Assembly: GCA_017561615.1 (NCBI GenBank)
Contig: JAFZBT010000175.1
Location: forward strand, 1-9,438
DNA from: Erysipelotrichaceae bacterium
Lineage (GTDB): Bacteria > Bacillota_I > Bacilli_A > Erysipelotrichales > Erysipelotrichaceae
Length of the DNA stretch: 9,438 bases
Direction of reading: 5' to 3'
Position numbers and translations under genes: made by a program. The number at the start of each line of letters is the position of its first letter. Within the stretch, counting starts at the first letter, position 1. Below are positions 6,540 through 9,438 of the stretch, one piece after another. The notes under the pieces are model-generated. The model had not been told where the DNA came from and did not search any database. It saw nothing but the letters and a program-made list of their open reading frames with translations.

Positions 6540-7539
6540 ACTTTATGCGGTAAAGCAGTTCCGCATCGACATCATAGACGAAGTGATCGGCGAAAATGAT
6601 CTGGTCGTCAGACCCGAGTATCTTTCCGTGTGCGAAGCTGACAAGCGCTACTACACCGGAAGCCGCGGGCAGCAGGTCATGGCCAAGAAGCTGCCGATGG
6701 CGCTGATCCACGAGGGCGTAGGCCGGGTCATCTACGATCCCAGGGGCGAATACGAAAAGGGCACCAGGGTCGTAATGCTGCCGAACGAGGCCTACGAAGA
6801 AGATCCGATCATCAAGGAGAACTATCTGCGCTCCAGCAAGTTCCATTCCTCAGCCTGCGACGGCTTCATGCAGGAGGTCGTGGTGCTGTCAAGAAAGCAC
6901 GTCATCCCCTTCCATAACGTTGACCCGCAGGTTGCGGTTCTTTCCGAGATCATGAGCTGCATCTACAACGCCATCGAGCACTTTGAAAAGGACTCCCATC
7001 CCCGCCGCAATTCCATCGGCATCTGGGGACCGGGAAACATGGGCTTTGTGACCGCGCTCATCCTGAAGAAACGCTATCCTGATACCAGAGTCGTCCTGTT
7101 TGGCCTGGATTACGATTCAATGGGCTATTTCCCGTTTGTCGATGAGAAGCATCTGGTCAGTGACATTCCCGAAAACCTGATGGTCGACCACGCCTTTGAG
7201 TGCGTCGGCGGACCGGGAGCCGGCAATGTCATCAATCAGATCATCGACCACATCAATCCGCAGGGAACCATCAATCTGATCGGCGTTTCCAATGACCCCG
7301 TGCCCATCAATACCCGCATGGTGCTGGAAAAGGGCCTGAACATTCTGGGTAACAGCCGCTCAAGCTATCAGAACTTCCGCGACAGCGTCGACCTGTTGGA
7401 AAACAACCCGGATGTCTGCCGTTATCTGCAGACCATCATCTCCAACATCATCGAAGTCAGATCGGTCGCTGACATGAACAGGGCCTTTGACTTCTCAATC
7501 TCCCATCCGTTCAAGACGGTCATGAAGTGGGAAGTATGA
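6520..7539 (+). CDS. tarJ: Ribulose-5-phosphate reductase (TarJ), zinc alcohol dehydrogenase family
   Basis: TarJ reduces D-ribulose-5-phosphate to D-ribitol-5-phosphate with NADPH, the step before TarI; the two proteins form a complex in Staphylococcus aureus. The 339-residue length and the pattern along the chain match TarJ: an N-terminus of the LNQRYRLYAVKQF type, LSVCEADKRYYTGSRG (35-50) with likely zinc ligand Cys38, LIHEGVG with His64 and Glu65 (62-68), GIWGPGNMGFV as the dinucleotide-binding glycine loop (167-177), DHAFECVGG (223-231) and LNILGNSRSS (273-282). The ATG at 6520 lies inside tarI, 20 bases before the tarI stop, and no strong ribosome binding site is visible there. Translation is therefore probably coupled to tarI. 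A later start would remove the conserved N-terminal segment. Confidence 0.9.
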   Translation: MLNQRYRLYAVKQFRIDIIDEVIGENDLVVRPEYLSVCEADKRYYTGSRGQQVMAKKLPMALIHEGVGRVIYDPRGEYEKGTRVVMLPNEAYEEDPIIKENYLRSSKFHSSACDGFMQEVVVLSRKHVIPFHNVDPQVAVLSEIMSCIYNAIEHFEKDSHPRRNSIGIWGPGNMGFVTALILKKRYPDTRVVLFGLDYDSMGYFPFVDEKHLVSDIPENLMVDHAFECVGGPGAGNVINQIIDHINPQGTINLIGVSNDPVPINTRMVLEKGLNILGNSRSSYQNFRDSVDLLENNPDVCRYLQTIISNIIEVRSVADMNRAFDFSISHPFKTVMKWEV

Positions 7540-7552
7540 CGGGGATGCCGGA

Positions 7553-8677
7553 ATGATCAATGTGGCTATCAAGACAGCCCTAGGGCTGATGAATTTCATC
7601 TATCTGTTCTTCAAGCTTCTGCCTGTCAGGCATAAGGTCGTTTTCCTTTCCCGTCAGAGCAATTTCGTCAACAGCGATTTCATCATGCTGGCAGACAGAC
7701 TTAAGAAGGAAGACCCCACCATCGAGACGGTATTTCTGTGCCGCACTCTGGACGGGGGCATCGGCAACAAGATCAGATATGCCTTTCACATGCTTACGCA
7801 GATGAAGCATCTGGCCACCAGCCAGGTTGCAGTGCTGGACTCCTACTGCATCGCCGTCAGCTGCCTGCATCACCGAAAGAGCCTGAAGGTTCTGCAGATG
7901 TGGCACGCTCTGGGCTGCCTGAAGAAATTCGGCTTCTCGATCCTGGACAAGAAGGAAGGCTCCTCCAACCGGATCGCCAAAGCGATGCACATGCACGAAG
8001 GCTATACCAAGGTTCTGGCTTCCTCGGAATTCTGCGCGCCTTACTTTGCCCAGGCCTTCAATGTTGACCTGGACAGGATGCACGTCTGTCCGCTGCCGAA
8101 GGTCGATACTCTGAGAAGCGAGGAAAACCGTCAGCAGCTGCGCCAGCGCATCTTCGCCGCCCATCCGCAGCTTAGGGAAAAGAAGAACATCCTCTATGTT
8201 CCGACTTTCCGGAAGGATGAGACGGATTTTTCCCGAAAGCTTGACGAACTGATCGAAAAGGTGGATTACGACCGCTATAACCTCATTGTCAAGCTCCATC
8301 CCATTTCCAAGACTACGGTGAACAACGACAAAGTCATAACCGACCGCTCATTCAGTTCCCAGCAGTTCGCGGCGGTGGCTGACTATGTCATCACCGACTA
8401 TTCCGCCATCGTCTATGAGATGTCGCTGATGAACGTGCCGATGTATTTCTGGTGCTATGACCGGGATGAATACGTCAATAACCGCGACTTCTACACCTCC
8501 TACGATGAACTGCCCGGTTACAAGTGCGCTGACGCTGACGAACTGCTGGAGGCCATCAGCGAAGAGAAGAGCGACATGGCCAGCCTGCAGCAGTTCAGAG
8601 ACAGGTACATCAGTCCGGACATCACCGACTGCACCGGCCATCTGGCCCATCTGATCCTGAACTGGATTAATGATTGA
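7553..8677 (+). CDS. CDP-glycerol/CDP-ribitol polyol-phosphotransferase (TagB/TagF/TarL family)
   Basis: Enzymes of this family move glycerol- or ribitol-phosphate from the CDP donor onto a lipid-linked teichoic acid chain at the inner face of the membrane. This 374-residue protein has the family motifs: QMWHALGCLKKFG (115-127), YVPTFR (215-220), KLHP with the conserved His249 (247-250), ITDYSAIVYEMS (280-291) and FWCYDRDEY (299-307), then RDFY.SYDELPG (311-322). A hydrophobic patch (about 8-24) could hold it to the membrane. The length resembles TagB/TarB-type primases and is much shorter than the TarL or TagF polymerases of S. aureus and Bacillus, which carry an extra N-terminal region. Its place 13 bases behind tarJ suggests CDP-ribitol as donor. 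Whether it primes or polymerises cannot be told from sequence. The ribosome binding site (GGGG, 7541-7544) is moderate. Confidence 0.85.
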   Translation: MINVAIKTALGLMNFIYLFFKLLPVRHKVVFLSRQSNFVNSDFIMLADRLKKEDPTIETVFLCRTLDGGIGNKIRYAFHMLTQMKHLATSQVAVLDSYCIAVSCLHHRKSLKVLQMWHALGCLKKFGFSILDKKEGSSNRIAKAMHMHEGYTKVLASSEFCAPYFAQAFNVDLDRMHVCPLPKVDTLRSEENRQQLRQRIFAAHPQLREKKNILYVPTFRKDETDFSRKLDELIEKVDYDRYNLIVKLHPISKTTVNNDKVITDRSFSSQQFAAVADYVITDYSAIVYEMSLMNVPMYFWCYDRDEYVNNRDFYTSYDELPGYKCADADELLEAISEEKSDMASLQQFRDRYISPDITDCTGHLAHLILNWIND

Positions 8678-8702
8678 AAAAGCAGACACGTTATTGTAAA
8701 AT
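8674..8702 (+). promoter_or_regulatory. Promoter of the tRNA-Leu gene
   Basis: TTGAAA (8674-8679) and TAAAAT (8697-8702), each 5 of 6 to consensus, are exactly 17 bases apart. The -35 box overlaps the stop codon of the upstream transferase gene. Transcription would start near 8709, about two bases before the mature tRNA 5' end. Confidence 0.7.
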
Positions 8703-8710
8703 AAAAAAGC

Positions 8711-8797
8711 GCTCGAGTGGCGAAATCGGTAGACGCAGTGGACTCAAAATCCACCGGGGTAAAACTCATGACGGTTCGAGTCCGTCCTCGAGCACCA
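8711..8797 (+). tRNA. tRNA-Leu (anticodon CAA), CCA encoded
   Basis: This is a complete class II cloverleaf. The acceptor arms GCTCGAG (8711-8717) and CTCGAGC (8787-8793) pair perfectly and are followed by discriminator A and an encoded CCA (8795-8797). The D arm is GCG/CGC around a GG-containing loop. The anticodon stem is GTGGA/TCCAC (8738-8742, 8750-8754) with the loop CTCAAAA, so the anticodon is CAA (8745-8747) and reads the leucine codon UUG. A long variable arm (8755-8769) is typical of tRNA-Leu. The T arm is GACGG/CCGTC with the loop TTCGAGT (8775-8781). Confidence 0.97.
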
Positions 8798-8810
8798 AGT
8801 CTGTAAACAG

Positions 8811-8833
8811 GTCCTGATGATCAGGACTTTTTC
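8811..8833 (+). terminator. Rho-independent terminator after tRNA-Leu
   Basis: GTCCTGA (8811-8817) pairs perfectly with TCAGGAC (8821-8827) around the loop TGA, followed by five T (8828-8832). It ends the tRNA transcript and any read-through from the tar operon, which has no terminator of its own before the tRNA. Confidence 0.88.
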
Positions 8834-8850
8834 TCTGGCTTCGTAAAGGA

Positions 8851-8877
8851 CAGAAGAGCCCGATGCGGGCTCTTCTG
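8851..8877. terminator. 12-bp perfect inverted repeat, probable terminator for the convergent minus-strand gene
   Basis: The arms at 8851-8862 (CAGAAGAGCCCG) and 8866-8877 (CGGGCTCTTCTG) pair perfectly around the loop ATG. On the minus strand it lies 24 bases past the stop of the membrane-protein gene and is followed by TCCTTTACG, a weak T tract. On the plus strand it is followed by CTTTGG. The position favours a terminator or back-up terminator between convergent units, but the poor T tract leaves room for an mRNA 3'-end stabilising hairpin. Confidence 0.6.
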
Positions 8878-8901
8878 CTTTGGAGGTATGGAAAATGGGC
8901 T

Positions 8902-9417
8902 TCAGTGAAACACCATCAGACGGCGGTCATGAAGGCTGAATCCTTCTGCCAGCATGCCGATGTACGGAACGGATAACATGGCGGCCATGGGCAGGTAGGA
9001 AGCAGCCATCACTTCACGGACGTTGAAGGCAGCGCTGATGAAGATATGGGCCAGAAGCACGATGACAAACAACAGTGCGGCGGCGCTTAGGGAAAGGACC
9101 GAGAGCATTTTCCGGCTGCCTTTGGACAGCGTTTTGAGAGCGCTGAACTGCAGAACGGAGCTGACAGCGACCATCAGGCAGGGCAGACAGGTGTGCATGC
9201 TGAAGGTGGAAAGGGTTATGAGCAGCTGGACCAGAAACACGATCAGCATGTCCCTTATGTCGCTCTTGCGGCGCCTGCCGGTCAGCGCGAGCAGGATCAT
9301 CAGGCCGGCCGACAGGGTGAAGGCGGCGGCAGCGATGAGCCAGTCTTCGTTGACATGGCTTCCCAGAGCCAGAAAGAGCAGTCCTTCCGAGATGAGATAT
9401 AAATCAGTTTTCTTCAT
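8902..9417 (-). CDS. Small polytopic membrane protein, function unknown
   Basis: I do not recognise this 171-residue protein. It is strongly hydrophobic, with about five or six predicted membrane helices: roughly 7-20, 25-46, 56-75, 78-94, 104-130 and 138-157. A basic loop, GRRRKSD (47-53), and a second basic stretch, KGSRK (99-103), are probably cytoplasmic by the positive-inside rule. The C-terminus is HDRRLMVFH. No conserved catalytic or transport motif stands out. The start is well supported, since GGAGGT lies eight bases upstream. Its promoter would lie beyond the right edge of the window. It faces the tRNA gene and ends before a strong hairpin. Composition and codon usage look like the neighbouring genes. 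It is probably real because of the good ribosome binding site and the consistent hydrophobic pattern. Confidence 0.72.
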   Translation of the reverse strand: MKKTDLYLISEGLLFLALGSHVNEDWLIAAAAFTLSAGLMILLALTGRRRKSDIRDMLIVFLVQLLITLSTFSMHTCLPCLMVAVSSVLQFSALKTLSKGSRKMLSVLSLSAAALLFVIVLLAHIFISAAFNVREVMAASYLPMAAMLSVPYIGMLAEGFSLHDRRLMVFH

Positions 9418-9425
9418 GGCGTTGT

Positions 9426-9431
9426 ACCTCC
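9426..9431 (-). promoter_or_regulatory. Ribosome binding site of the membrane-protein gene
   Basis: The minus strand reads GGAGGT eight bases before the ATG at 9417-9415. It supports both the reality of the gene and its start. Confidence 0.8.
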
Positions 9432-9438
9432 AGACACC

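Noticed and set aside
7580..8299. A 239-codon minus-strand frame opposite the transferase gene
   Set aside because: It is antisense to a gene with clear TagB/TagF motifs and has no ribosome binding site or recognisable motif.
8711..8797. Integration site (att) with a mobile element at the tRNA-Leu gene
   Set aside because: No copy of the tRNA 3' end, integrase or phage-like gene is present in the window.

Overview
The window looks like a chromosomal stretch from a Gram-positive bacterium of the Bacillota (Firmicutes). The evidence is a class B sortase, a TarI/TarJ-type CDP-ribitol pathway, strong GGAGG ribosome binding sites and TATAAT-type promoters. Base composition is moderately high in GC for that phylum. 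An Erysipelotrichia-like or similar gut Firmicute would fit, but this is an inference and no marker gene here fixes the lineage. I see no insertion sequence, CRISPR array, phage gene or other mobile element.

Layout. (1) The 3' part of nagA (N-acetylglucosamine-6-phosphate deacetylase) runs in from the left edge and ends at a hairpin terminator. That terminator can also serve the convergent gene. (2) A 1065-residue minus-strand gene encodes a secreted-then-anchored double beta-propeller sensor, a Y_Y_Y-like domain, one membrane helix and a cytoplasmic SpoIIE/RsbU-type PP2C phosphatase. (3) A short divergent promoter region of about 137 bp separates it from a GNAT acetyltransferase gene on the plus strand. 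(4) An orphan class B sortase gene follows, with its own promoter and a clear terminator. (5) A new promoter drives a compact operon, tarI - tarJ - CDP-glycerol/CDP-ribitol phosphotransferase. (6) A tRNA-Leu(CAA) gene sits directly behind it, with a near-consensus promoter overlapping the stop codon of the last operon gene. (7) Two hairpins follow, then a minus-strand gene for a small polytopic membrane protein of unknown function.

How the genes fit together. Most of the window concerns the cell envelope. NagA recycles amino sugar derived from peptidoglycan or host glycans. Sortase B anchors surface proteins to the wall. TarI and TarJ make CDP-ribitol from ribulose-5-phosphate, and the third gene would transfer polyol-phosphate units onto a teichoic-acid-like or capsular polymer. 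The propeller-PP2C protein appears to be a one-piece transmembrane signalling device that turns an outside signal into dephosphorylation of an unknown cytoplasmic partner, by family analogy an anti-anti-sigma (STAS) protein. No such partner is encoded here. The most unusual item is this sensor-phosphatase. The second is the small self-contained CDP-ribitol cassette with a short transferase.
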